DNA of 64,000 bases from Monosporascus cannonballus (Eukaryota > Ascomycota > Sordariomycetes > Xylariales). Below are positions 47,448 to 58,394 of the stretch, in pieces. The position numbers and the translations under genes were made by a program. Position 1 is the first letter of the stretch, and the number at the start of each line of letters is the position of its first letter. The stretch is from contig QJNS01000090.1 in the NCBI GenBank assembly GCA_004154925.1, positions 62,001 through 126,000 of the forward strand. The letters are read 5' to 3'. The notes beneath the pieces are model-generated. The model worked only from the letters and a program-made list of their open reading frames with translations. It searched no databases and was not told the DNA's origin.

Positions 47448-47913
47448 TTTCCCGGTATCGAAGCGGGATTGCTGGGTTACGGTTTGGCTGGAAGAGAGTG
47501 AATGCGAGACTTGTGTGCCTTTTGCTGGTTGCAATTGCCCGTCGTGACGAGGCCTCGTGGTGTTGGCGTTTTGCTAGACGGGGCCCGACTTGCCCTTACG
47601 TACGCAGTTCAGTGCAAGTAGTGATGTTTTTAGTGGTGGTGCCTGCTGTTAGGGACACGAAAGCTTCAAAATGTCCAAGGCGGATAAGTGGCCAATCAGA
47701 AGCCTGCTTCTGTGGCTAGTGGCACCCAAGGTATGGCCTCGCGTCTGTGTCCCGGGTATCTTAGCGCCGGCGGCCCCTGTCAGTTCGAGATCCCCTGCCC
47801 CACCTTCCATCCCCACGTATTATATACTACGTTTCCACGTTTCCATTTTGAATAGATTTCAAAACCTTTTTTTATGAGTGGAATGCACAGTTTTATTCAG
47901 ATTTCGCTTTATT

Positions 47914-48019
47914 TAGAGACCGACGTTAATAATCAAATTCTATAATAAACGATATATCCAGAATTAATAACACGATCGTTCCGGTATTTCCAACGTCGCT
48001 ATCGGGGGGCCGGTCTCTA
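47914..48019. repeat. 106-bp inverted-repeat element with TA ends
   Basis: TAGAGACCG (47914-47922) and CGGTCTCTA (48011-48019) are a perfect 9-base inverted pair around an AT-rich centre. The outer TA could be a Tc1/mariner-type target duplication, though it is also part of the palindrome. There is no coding content. Confidence 0.35.
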
Positions 48020-49894
48020 GTCTTTGACCTACAGCAACCGGAGTTTGACATGAAGATCTCGCCAATGTCAAAGCGTACGACACGTAGAGCTTAGACTGTC
48101 TGTACCTAGATTCGTCTCTTCGTTCCACTTTAGTCATCACCAGACCTGAGAATGTTTAGTCGAGGGCGGACGGAAGATGAGATCCCAAGTCCACTGGATT
48201 GCTTTGGACGAGAACGCAACTTACTTTAACATTGATGATTCTACCCGCCCCTGGAGGGCCCTGTGAAGCACATGGGGAGGTCCCTATCCCCTTATATACC
48301 CTTTCAAGGGGGCCACGACGCTGATGCGTGTAGTGGATCAATAAGCTTGGAGAACAGCAGACTTTGCATTCAGCTGAAGTCAAGACACGAACTCCAGCCT
48401 ACGGCCCAATAACCTTGGCACGGTCCTAGGAGCCCAGGTTAGGGACGAGAATGATCTGCCATCCGACAGTGACATCGCAAGAACATTTGATCTGTGGCAG
48501 AAAGCATGCAACATACAATGACCTCCTCGGTCACCCTAGGCGTAAATACCGAAGTACCCAGATTCAAATCATCCAACAAGCAACGGGTCTACTTCAAATA
48601 GAGTAGGTAGGTCATGTTGAAGAGGTAACTGTGCCCCTTCAAACAGAGCCACGAGAACTTCGGGGGCGTAGGTAAGGGTAACGTTGTGTCTCCTCCAAAC
48701 CCAAGGCCGCCTGGGGTTTTTTTTTTCTTTAGAAAAGGTATTTGTAGATTTGTGTTACGGGTAACAAGGCCAAGGGTTGAAGGTATAAGAAATGAGGTTA
48801 TCCAGATTCGTTGATAGAGTGCCAACTTGGGATAATGCATGCTAAAGGAATTGGAAATCTAACGTCCGGAAGAAGGCGCGGTCGGAGGAAAGGAGATACT
48901 TATATTCCTTAATGCGGCGCAAGAAACCACGCTGTAAAGACTCACTCTCCCTTAAACCAAACATGGCGTCTTGGGCCAGTAGGATACAGCTTAGAAGATG
49001 ATTTTCGTTCCTTTACGTTGGCCGGTAGGAAGGTTAGCTGAAAATCTATTAAAGGCACAGACCTACTTCCATAGGTGAAAAGGAGAGCTATCCTGCATGA
49101 GCCAAGGTGATCAGAGGCGACTGCATGGACACTTTATCGCGGCTTGGCTTGAATGACATGTGGTATCATCTACGGGTAATGGATCGCAGGATGGCCATTG
49201 GCATGTCCAGCGGCCGGTATATTAATCTACCACCCGGATCGGGTTACGAGTAAGCGCTTCTTGCGTTAGGTCGGTCCTGAATCTACAGTTTGCATTCTAG
49301 TTTCATATCTATGACTACTCGGAAAGGCATATCTAATGGGCTGTAGATGAGCCGGCCATAGTTACAACCATCGTATCTGCGAGCCCTCCGGTACTAAACC
49401 CCTCTAATTCCCGCTCGCAGGGCGCCGCATAAAGTGAGGATATGAATGACGAACGCTGCACCAACGCAACGTTATGCATTTCTGTTCGCCTCGCTTCTAG
49501 ACATCGAGATAGATAGCTCAAGGTCTGCTCGACGACTGCCACAGCCGCAAGGCTGCGATGCTAGGAATTGGCCAATCGGAAGGAGGTGTGATGGGGCTTT
49601 CTGCAGGATAACGACGAAATAGTGACTTAGGGAAACACAACAATTTCCCCGCCCGGTGGGTCAAATACGTGCTGATCGACTTCTAACGAACCAATGGCAT
49701 ATGTTATTAAGGAGCATATATTTTCCTTGCGCGGTAACAAGCCGGCTAAGTGCCATAAATGAAACGAGATTTTACGGTTATTTCAGGGGCCCGAAACTTG
49801 CGAAATGCCGGTCGAGTGTTCTAAGAGCTTCTATATGCCAGCCATATAGGAAACAGTAGGCTGGTAGAGGTAAGTAACCGAGAATCCCCCTGAA

Positions 49895-50055
49895 AGGTAG
49901 TTAACATTTATCCTTGTTTGACAGTGGAGTGTACAGTAAGTTAGCATTTATCCCTGTCCAGAAAGCGGAAGGTGGTGAGCATTTATCCCTGTTAGAAAGT
50001 TGGGGGTAGTGAGCATTCATCCTGTTAGAGAAAGTGGAAGGTAGTGAGCAAATGC
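49895..50055 (+). repeat. Minisatellite, 34-40 bp unit, about 4.5 copies
   Basis: The core GTAGTGAGCATTTATCCCTG recurs with variation. GCATTTA-like anchors start at 49,904, 49,944, 49,979, 50,013 and 50,048, giving spacings of 40, 35, 34 and 35. The units have diverged by substitutions and small indels. Confidence 0.85.
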
Positions 50056-50260
50056 TAAAAGCATTTTATCAGGAGAAGCGGTAAATTATGTACGCATATA
50101 GGGAGCTTGATATGGGAAAGCGCTGTAGGGCTTTAGCGTAGCGACCTGGCAGCCTTTGAGACTTGGGTGCCCATACATAGTATGAGAAATCAATATCTCC
50201 GGCGGGGTGATGAATTTCTGTTTTGATCGCCCGTGGGACTCTTAACATCAATCACAGATT

Positions 50261-50318
50261 TTTTTTTATGGTGTGGAATGTATCCTGGTTGGAGGCTGCC
50301 AAACAGTCCATAAAAAAA
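50261..50318. repeat. Perfect 11-bp hairpin
   Basis: TTTTTTTATGG (50261-50271) and CCATAAAAAAA (50308-50318) are perfect inverted copies with a 36-nt loop. They lie directly before the pseudogene. A cruciform, a small element or a terminator-like structure are all possible. Confidence 0.45.
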
Positions 50319-50334
50319 GAATGGCTCCTTTGAG

Positions 50335-50892
50335 TTGCCAGATTCTGAGGTTGGAGAGCGCATCAGGGCATTTGAGTCTGCACGCATTGATTATGGAACT
50401 GTAGATGCCTTGGAGCTCCTAACAGACCCAATTATCTTCAACCTGGTAAGGAATAATGACGACATATGCCCTTATAACTGTCTAAATTATCTTAGAGGAC
50501 CAGCGAAATCCTCGAAGCGTACCCCGACGACTTTGTCCTTGGACATTTTTTTTAAAGTATGCGGCGAAACCTGGACGTTTTTTCCGCTTTTGGGCTGATT
50601 GCTCTCGTCAACCTTTCGTGGTTCATCAATGGGCTAAAGTGTCCCGGGTGGCTTACTGGATTTGGCTCGCATAAAGTTGCGTTGCCTGTCTTAGACACCG
50701 CAGATAACCAGCCTAAAGAGCCTCTGCCTGAAAATACCAAAAAATGCGCTTGTTGAAGCGGGTTGCAAACCTCGGGAGTTCCATTTCCCAGATGGAGGTT
50801 TGTAAGTTACTGGATACTACATACCGGCCTACATCCTTTGTTTAACATATTGCAGAATAATCACCGACGCCCGGATCTCCTTCGAAAGATGA
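50335..50892 (+). pseudogene. Frameshifted remnant of an unrecognised conserved protein
   Basis: A protein-like reading can be followed across two clean introns (50446-50495 and 50802-50855). Exon 1 reads RIRAFESARIDYGTVDALEL and LTDPIIFNL. Exon 2 reads ILEAYPDDFVLGHFF and then hits TAA right after a run of eight T (50546-50553). Another frame continues with FSAFGLIALVNLSWFING and FGSHKVALPVLDTADNQPKE. After a run of six A the next frame reads ALVEAGCKPREFHFPDGGL, then IITDARISFER and a stop at 50890-50892. At least two frameshifts, at homopolymers, disable it unless they are sequencing errors. The 5' end is unclear. I do not recognise the family. Confidence 0.55.
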
Positions 50893-51558
50893 AGGCTATG
50901 AATTCGCAGGTGTATTTTTCCCCCCCGGACCTCCTCCCTTCACTTCCGATGCTGCTCCCCAATTCGCCCGAGATCGTAGAGAAGGTTAGGCATATAAAGG
51001 AAAAGAGTGGGAAAATTGGAATAAACTTCGAAACCAGGTAACCGGACGGACGCGGATTTTGCGGGGGATAGGGATAGTTTATAGCTTCGTAAATGGGAGG
51101 TGGGCCCCGCCGCGACGCGCCACCAGGTCCAATTTGGTATATTGCGGTTGTTCGTGAGTGCACTCACTGGCCCATGTCATGCCATTTGGCGTGTAAAACA
51201 ATGCTGATCGTGCTGGCTGGATATAGCCCAAGAATCGCAGTCGTCTATGACTGTATAACCATTCGACTCGCTGCTTGCGGCCTGCTGCATTGACAAGGAG
51301 AGCGTATTAATGGTGTAATCGGCAACCATTTGTGCACCCTCTGCGATCTCATTAACGTAAGACTATCTTGCATTAGTGGAACGCCGTATCTATTAGCAAT
51401 ACACTAAGAGGCACGTATGAACTACACCTCGCATGGTAACCGATACCATCATCCCTGCATATCGGATCCTTGTCTATGACGCCGTTTGGAGACGGGCGCA
51501 CCCACCGCCCCTTTCTCCCTTCCTCCTTCCCCCTTTTCACCCTCTGGTGACTCCGGGC
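50893..51558. other. Intergenic region after the pseudogene
   Basis: About 670 bp. A frame reading SPPDLLPSLPMLLPNSPEIV (50,930-51,000) is open but unconnected to a recognisable gene. The rest is the 3' flank of the membrane-protein gene on the minus strand. Confidence 0.4.
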
Positions 51559-52722
51559 TCAGGGTCCCAAGCGGGTCGGTGGCAAGCATCGCGCTCCGTC
51601 CAACTCGGACAGTTGGCGCCGGCGCTCCGCACCTCTCGCGGCATCGAGCTCGGCCTTGGGCGCTACAATCCACTCCGTCCCCCGAGCCACCGCCGACGCG
51701 CCCTGCAGCTCCGGCTTGCGATCGGACACCACCGCGTCGCCATCAGAGTGCTGCGTCGAAGTGGCCGGGGTGTCGTCCCCCGCGTCGACAGGCCTTTTGG
51801 CCCTCTTCAGTCTGCGGACGAAGAAGAACAGGCCGCCCAGGATCGCCACGAGCACGAAGACCACGGCGCCGACCGCGATGCCGGCCGCCGCGTCGATCGA
51901 GAGGACCGGGAGCGCGCGCTCGTCGGGGATCGCCGGCGGCGGGGGCGGGGCATGGGTGTCGTCGCCGTCGTCCGAGCCTGTAACTTGCTGCCGTGCCGCC
52001 GAGAGGCTCGTCGTCAGCACCAGCGGGAAGACGTCGTGGTAGACGGTGGCGCCGTACTCGGCGGGCTCTGCCGAGACCCCGGCAGGCCAGGTGTACGCGT
52101 CGCCGGTGGGGAGGGAGAAGGGCGGGTCCCACGTCATCCAGATCTCGGTCTTCTCGGTGAGGACGCTGGCGCAGCGGCGTCCGGGGTCCTTCCCGTCGCC
52201 GCGTGGGGCCGCGGGACACGTCCAGGCGCCCGGCGGGCAGCACCAGGCCTGGGGGTACGCCGTGCCGCCGGCCCCCGTCACGGTCGTCGTGCACGCCGTC
52301 GTCCAGTCGGAGACGCACGCGGTGCCGGGGTAGGCCAGGGTCGGATCGGCGTGCGCCAGCGATGCCATGCTGGGCTCCATGGTGAGGCCTGGGAACACGT
52401 CGAGATAGCCCTCGGGGAAGCACTCGGTCCGGTACCCGAGGGCCGGCGTCCCGTCGCGCGGCGAGGAGTGCAGCGCCTCGCACTGCAAGCCCGACAGGTG
52501 CTGATGCGAGGACAGGTAGTTGAGGTAGGTGAGCTGCCAGCAGTACACCGACAGCTCGCAGGCACCGCCCTGCGCGGCCGCGAAGGGCGTCGTCTGCGGG
52601 GTCAGTGTTATGGCGTGCGTCGCGGCGAGGTGTCCGACTGTGCTGGTGATTAACGTCGACATGTCGAAGATCTCAGTAGCACCCTTGACCTGACTAGCTC
52701 CTCGAACGCGGAGAGCAATCAA
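51559..52722 (-). CDS. Single-pass membrane protein with Cys-rich ectodomain
   Basis: One exon encodes 387 aa from 52722, or 367 aa from the second Met at 52662 (MSTLITSTVGHL). The first about 270 residues hold spaced cysteines (CELSVYC, TECF, TACTTTVTG, AWCCPPGAWTC) typical of fungal surface proteins. A Pro-rich linker, one strong membrane helix (IAVGAVVFVLVAILGGLFFFV) and a basic RRLKRAKR stop-transfer follow, then a roughly 80-residue cytosolic tail. No cleavable signal peptide is visible, so the helix probably acts as a reverse signal anchor. The layout is common among uncharacterised fungal plasma-membrane proteins; the function is unknown. A longer antisense frame exists but is Arg-rich shadow. 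Confidence 0.72.
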   Translation of the reverse strand: MIALRVRGASQVKGATEIFDMSTLITSTVGHLAATHAITLTPQTTPFAAAQGGACELSVYCWQLTYLNYLSSHQHLSGLQCEALHSSPRDGTPALGYRTECFPEGYLDVFPGLTMEPSMASLAHADPTLAYPGTACVSDWTTACTTTVTGAGGTAYPQAWCCPPGAWTCPAAPRGDGKDPGRRCASVLTEKTEIWMTWDPPFSLPTGDAYTWPAGVSAEPAEYGATVYHDVFPLVLTTSLSAARQQVTGSDDGDDTHAPPPPPAIPDERALPVLSIDAAAGIAVGAVVFVLVAILGGLFFFVRRLKRAKRPVDAGDDTPATSTQHSDGDAVVSDRKPELQGASAVARGTEWIVAPKAELDAARGAERRRQLSELDGARCLPPTRLGP

Positions 52723-54304
52723 TAATCTGGGCAGGCATGGGGGGGAGGGGGGGATATTCCCACCCAGCGCTCGCTGTATATAGGATTTGGAAAGCTCAGG
52801 AAATGCTCATCCGGTCGTGTTTGCTCCGCTGGAAACACGGTATCACTCCCAGCAGCACTTGAATCACCAAATTTGAACCACTAGGTCGCAACTTCCATCC
52901 CACAGGATCACACGCGTCGCCCATGTACGACATATTACCGCAATGAGCATGTTTCCACATGTGGCTCTTTTGACCCGAAGCGGGATCCCATATTGCGGCG
53001 TCGTAAGTCAAGATCATGTTCCCGGCGGATAGGTACATAGGGAGGTACACAGAAGAAGAGGCCTGCCTATCGTAACTAGACATATAGAAAGACCACTGAG
53101 CAACCGTCGCAATGCGATACCATACGGGATTCATCACGACATTCAGATCCGTAGAGATTTCCCTGATGAGAAGAGGGTGGACTATATATGGACTCTCCCC
53201 CGTCTTAAATCTGGAATGTTTTTATTGCATTTATCTCGTATCCCCAATCCCTAGAGCGGGTGCTGTCATGAAGAATGGCAGTGCAGCTGCGGGTGCCCTA
53301 AGATGATCGAGTACATGTGTAGGTCCAGCACAGCAGATTCGTACGTCGCCGGGAAGCTCCGATGCCCGGGACTGTTGTTGAACATTATGGAGCAATTATA
53401 TATAGCTTTACGATACCTAGCCTCGGTACCTCTACCAATGCTTTCTCGTTTCGCTAGTTGAGCTGTTGTTTCGGCTTGCAGCCTTTCACGTCTTCCGGTT
53501 CCAGGACGCATCCTCCCTACCTGATTGCTAACACTACAACAGCCGCTGCCGGAAAGACCAGCACTTTGGACATCTAGCGGCAACTTGACATCCGAAGAAG
53601 CTACATACGGCGCTGGTCACAAGGCACATAAATCGTGGCACTGTAAGGCTTCGTAATAACTCTCAATTCCGTCAACGCAATACCCAGACTAGGTAAGCGA
53701 GGGAGACGAGTAGTCAACCTGGCTTACCTACGCTTAAGTAAAGAATGAAACATTGCGATGGCATGTGCAACTCAGCAGCCTGCAAATAACAACTCATCTA
53801 AGTCACAATCTGTGTGCTGAGATATCTCTTCAACTTCACGGAATAGTGTGCCAAGGATTGGTGTGCCGGTTGCAGCTAGTATCACAGAACGGCCTGTCGC
53901 ACGTCAGACAGATTCGTCAAGGCTGAACTGACATGAACCGCCAAGAGACTGACGCGCTCCTAGCAACCTGTCCGGCCGGGACTGGGCAACCACCACATAT
54001 GATCGGTTCTACCTGTAGATGTTTCCCCAATTTCAACCCAGCCGGGATCGAGGGCTTCGTCGTCAGTAGCGAAACTGTCGCACTGGTTGGACTTCGACCA
54101 TCGAGTACCCTCCAGGTAAAGTCCAACTATACCGATGGAGCCGAGTTAATTGACAACAGTCCGCTTCCAACCCATTGTAAGGTGTGGCCACGACATATGT
54201 GCAGCTCTGCGTCCGCTTCCGCCGTCTCTTGGGTAGTATATGGCTTATTTCGTGAGCGGTCGTGGCTATCAGGGAATCCTAAATGAAAGAATGGGCAGTC
54301 ATCA
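52723..54304. other. Intergenic region membrane-protein gene - UPF2
   Basis: About 1.6 kb. Frames of 105-117 codons occur at 52796-53137 (-), 53266-53583 (-) and 53933-54286 (+), but none shows a domain, a signal peptide or credible splice continuation. I see no gene. Confidence 0.45.
52777..52782 (-). promoter_or_regulatory. TATA box candidate of the membrane-protein gene
   Basis: TATATA lies 55 bp upstream of the first Met (52722). If transcription starts about 30 bp downstream, the leader to the first ATG would be only some 25 nt. That makes the second Met (52662) also plausible. Confidence 0.35.
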
Positions 54305-57300
54305 TTAGCTGCTGTTCCTGAGCAATCGCCGTCCCCTTAGCCCTTTGTGCGGCTTCTGCGGTTGGTCGATTTGAGTTTGCCGATCTGCAGACGCCATAGA
54401 ACACTTGCTCTGTGCACGCTCATCCCTTGGTAGGGATGCGGACTCTTCAACCTGCATGTGGGCGACAGGTTGAGCCTTGCTGATAGACCTGTCTTCTGAG
54501 GGTCCTTTGTTTTGGCGGGTTTTGTCATACCAGTCAACATCGCTGAGTTGCAACCGGCGGACACGTTGTCCGCCGCGGTCTTTGCCTGATTTATCCAGGC
54601 GATTGGGGTGATACGTTTGTTTCTCGTGACCTGGTATTGATGCATTGTGAATATTTGTGTTTGGGTTAAGCGGGGATCGGTATATATCACCATCTTGGTC
54701 TTCGCTCTCGCGGAGGTCGTAGTTGAGCACCAGATTCTTGATGCGCTGCTGCTCCTCTCGTTCCGCTTGCTGCTGTGTCCTCATAGCAACAGCGAATGTG
54801 GAGTCCGACGGGAGCGCGACAGTACGTGTCTGCTATGTCAGCTATATTTAGAGAGTGAAGCTAGGAGGACACCAACCTGTTGGCGGTTGCCTTTCTTCGT
54901 TAATAGCGAGAACGCCATTGTGCTAGGTCCGTTCTGGCCATTCTTCTCCTCGGTATCGGTTGCTGTAGAGGTTTCGCGAGTTTTCGAGCGGACAGGCAAC
55001 GGAACATCAAAGAGCGGCTTCCGGTCGAATTTTCGGGACTCTAAGCTTTCAGCCATCATCTTGGCATACTCCCGTTCAAAGTCCGCTTCATCTTCGGGGT
55101 CAACCTCTTCCGCCTTCCTTGTAACCACGATCGCTTCGTCTTCAGACTCGGAAACCCGGGGCGACTGGGGTTGGCTGTCGATCTGCTCATGCAAGATAAT
55201 GTTAGCGCCAATCAAGTGGAAAGTCGGCATCTATAGGGACTTACCTCGGCCTCGTCGTCTTCTCCGGATTCGCTTTCTTCCTCATCTCCCTCGGCTTCCG
55301 GGAGTACTATGTCACCATCAGCCTCAGCGCCTTCATCGTCGGACGATGAGTCACTAGAAGCGTCGTCCTGATCGGCACTCTTATCCAGCCCTGCATTCTT
55401 CTGGTCTTGTACGATTGCAAGCTGGAACGCTTTTGAAGCTTCCTCCAGGTTGGTCGCCAATTTCCACTGCGGTCGAGTCAGGGAGAAGGTGTCCTGAACG
55501 ATGAAATCGATATCCATAGGGAGTGGATGCTTCGTGTGAATATAGTACTAGATTCCCGTCAGTATGGCGGTCGAAGGACATCTCGTCAATAGAGCACACC
55601 TGAAGGAAAGAGAGGAAATAATCGAGTTTCTTTCCTGCAGCACCTCGATTGAAGAACATGCCGCAGGTTTCAAGGATCGTAGCGACCAGGCGGATGCGGA
55701 AATAGTCATCCGGCAGATCGAAAGGGTTGAGTCGCCCTGGAATGGGGGCACCACCTAGCAGAAATATAAGCGCATATTCCATCATGCGAAAAGAGACCAT
55801 GTTTGGCCCACCGTGTCCAAAAGTCATGATCTTATACATAGTGTCGAAGATCACAGGATGTTCAAGCATCCGGTAGTTGTAGAGCTCGCCAAGATACTTG
55901 ACTTCCGCAATGCGCCTCTGATTGAACTTGAAATCGTTCTGTTCGAGGCCGAAGTTGATGGATTCGATCACGTTGTCAATCACCATGACAGCAAAATCGG
56001 GGTGATATCGATATATGGCGCTTAGAAGGATCGCGAGGATGTGGATGCTGCCGTACTTGACCTTGCCGGGCCTCGAAAAGACCTTCGCGAGAATATCCAC
56101 AACCTATGAAGTCTTTAGTGTATTCTTGCCGTATATTAGGGGCAGATAATTACCTCTGGCTCTTCCCAATGCAGCCGACGGATCTGCTTAAGGATCTTCG
56201 TATAATTTCGCTTCGTCAGATCTACATAGATGAGCTTACGGATGAAAAGTTCCGTAGGAGTTCGTTCCTTCTGTTGGATCGAGGCCCTTTCCGGGGGATC
56301 CACGTAGTAGACAGCATTCTCGATAAGCATACGCTCCGGCTGGCCAATGTGCTGCACGGATTTCTTTCGTTGAAGCGTCTCCAGAAAGGTAGCCATGCGC
56401 GGTGATGTGTCCGCGTTCCGTAGAAGGTATCGTCCGCAGTTTTCCAGCAAGTTGCAGATAATCTCAATGTTCATCCGGGAGAAGTCATCAAGGCTAACCT
56501 TCAGGCAATGAAAGACGACGTGTTCGGGGACGACGCCAAACTTAGTTAGCTCGGCAAGATAACGAATGTTACTGAGCCGAACTTGACCAAGGAAATCCTT
56601 GTCCTTGCGACGCTGAAGACTTCGGAATTCAGCATCGAGGTACTCGACAACACCTTTAGGGACGTCCGGCATGTATCTACCGAGAGTGGCTATAAGCCGT
56701 GACCAGAAAGGGAGAAGATCTGTACGCCCCTTTGGGACCTCAGTTAGAGCCTTCACGAGTCGATTGCGGGAAGCTTTCGAGTTCAAGAAACAGAAATCGA
56801 CAGCTATTTCATCAGTGGTGTCCTTGTTTGTAAGCTCAGGCAATCGAGCCAATATAGCATCAACCTGGGCACCAATGGTCTTATTGGCGATGGCCGTTGA
56901 CTGATCATCGGCAGGCTCCGAGGGCTTAGGGGTCTCTGAAGCTTCCGGTGTGTCCACTCTCTTCCCAACTTGTTCATCTGTATCCGGTTTCTTCTTTTTC
57001 CCGTCTTCAAGAAGCATACCAGGCACTTTGCCCTTCAAATCGACCAGATTTTCATAGAAGCGGCGTTCATCCTCGTCTTCCCAAATGCCCGCCCCGTCGC
57101 TCTGTCCCCGTAGGTACTCTCCTGTCTTGACGAGACCGATGGATCCGTTAGAAGCAGAAAGACCATCCCCAGCTTCCTTGAGGTCGGGCATCTCGGCCCC
57201 GATAGCTTCAGCTATTACCTGAGCATTCGATACTAGACGCTCTTGAGCTTTCACCAGGCGCTCGAAGTTGGCTTGGCGATCCTCGAAAACCTCTCCGGAT

Positions 57301-58394
57301 TTGACATAAGCCTCGGAGTTCCGGCCTTTCTGGGTGACTATGTTCTTCTGGTCTCGTAATAGGTGGGCTTTGACGTCGTCAAAATATCTTTTGAGGATAT
57401 TCCTGAAACGCTCCTGTATTTCTGGACTGGCCAATGAAGAATCGTCGGAGTCCGAGCCAGTTTCGATATATCGACCGTTATCATCAGAAGGGTCCTCGGC
57501 AGATTTCGTAGCGCCATCTTCCTCCACAGTCTTGCGACCATCGGACCCAGCGGATTTCACGCCCAAAATATCCCAGCTAAACGACTTGACGAAGATGACA
57601 AGCAATGGTAGATTGACATGTTCCCGGTCGTGTCCCAAGAGATCCTTCAAGACCTCGAGAGGGAACGGTTCAGCGCCTCCTCCCTTTGAAGAACTAGTCG
57701 ATTTGATCTTTAACTCGGCGTTTTTCCCGCTAACCCCACGTGTCGCATCATCCGGCTTGACATCGTCGAGGGTCCTCAACACATCCAGAAGCCAAAGTTC
57801 CGTGATAACTCGCAGAAGGGCTCGTTGCCGCACTAGCCGGTCTTTCTCCTCCTTTTCGCGGACTTCGGGAGGCAGAGTTTTCAAAAGACTCTTGTCCGGC
57901 GTTGCCATACCCTTGCCCAACAGCCATCCTAGATATTCAGTGAATTCGTCAGGACCGAACCGCTGGTGCAATGCACTGACGATCTCGACAGCCGCCTCGA
58001 TCTCTCCAGGGCTTTTCAGCTTGGTTAAACCTTCGTAGCATGCTGAGACGATCTCGGAGAGGTATTTATGAAGGCTCAAGGTCCGAATTTCTTGCAGGAA
58101 GGTGTTCAGGGTTGCCGGAGTGATGGCGGTACGGAGTCTCTTGATGAAAGCGGTGTTCTTCTTGAGAGACGAGTCAAGAGACGGGTTGACGGGAAAGACA
58201 TCTGTGCAGGGCCTGTGAGTCGCATACTATGGATGCAGTGATATTTGGCTTGACGACATACTTTTCTCGTTGTTCCAAGCACGTTGGTTGAGCACTAATA
58301 GCTCGCCTAGAGTAGAGAAGCAATATTAGCCAATGAATATGGTGAGCGTGCAGGCAAGATCATGGGTAGGCCTACGTCGCCGTGAGCGGTCCAT
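54305..58394 (-). CDS. UPF2: Nonsense-mediated decay factor UPF2/NMD2
   Basis: Eight exons on the minus strand encode 1,250 aa: 58394-58376, 58306-58262, 58201-56154, 56103-55600, 55547-55245, 55185-54877 and 54829-54305, seven of coding sequence in all after joining as listed. Junction text MDRSRRRELLVLNQRAWNNEKNV and LSFLQ-YYIHTKHPLP confirms the splicing. Three MIF4G domains follow: about residues 25-270, 470-700 and 690-890 (VKYGSIHILAILLSAIYRYHPDF). After an acidic tract (about 915-975) comes the UPF1-binding end with AKMMAESLESRKFDRKPLFDVPLP, FSLLTKKGNRQQ and RKLQLSDVDWY-like RRLQLSDVDWYD. UPF2 bridges UPF1 and UPF3 on mRNAs with premature stops. The first exon is only 19 nt long. Confidence 0.93.

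Larger units (their letters stand above)
47448..50334. other. Long intergenic region with small repeats
   Basis: About 2.9 kb without a supported gene. An AT-rich stretch at about 47,830-48,000 contains an inverted repeat (47914-48019). A minisatellite lies at 49,895-50,055 and a perfect hairpin at 50,261-50,318. The short frames on both strands carry no recognisable domain. Confidence 0.5.

Noticed and set aside
50893..51041. Frame reading SPPDLLPSLPMLLPNSPE as an exon of the preceding remnant
   Set aside because: The spliced remnant ends naturally at the TGA 50890-50892. Joining this frame would need another frameshift.
51433..52653. 406-codon plus-strand frame
   Set aside because: It is the antisense shadow of the membrane-protein gene: very Arg/Gly-rich, with no motif. 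The minus-strand product has a membrane helix and patterned cysteines.
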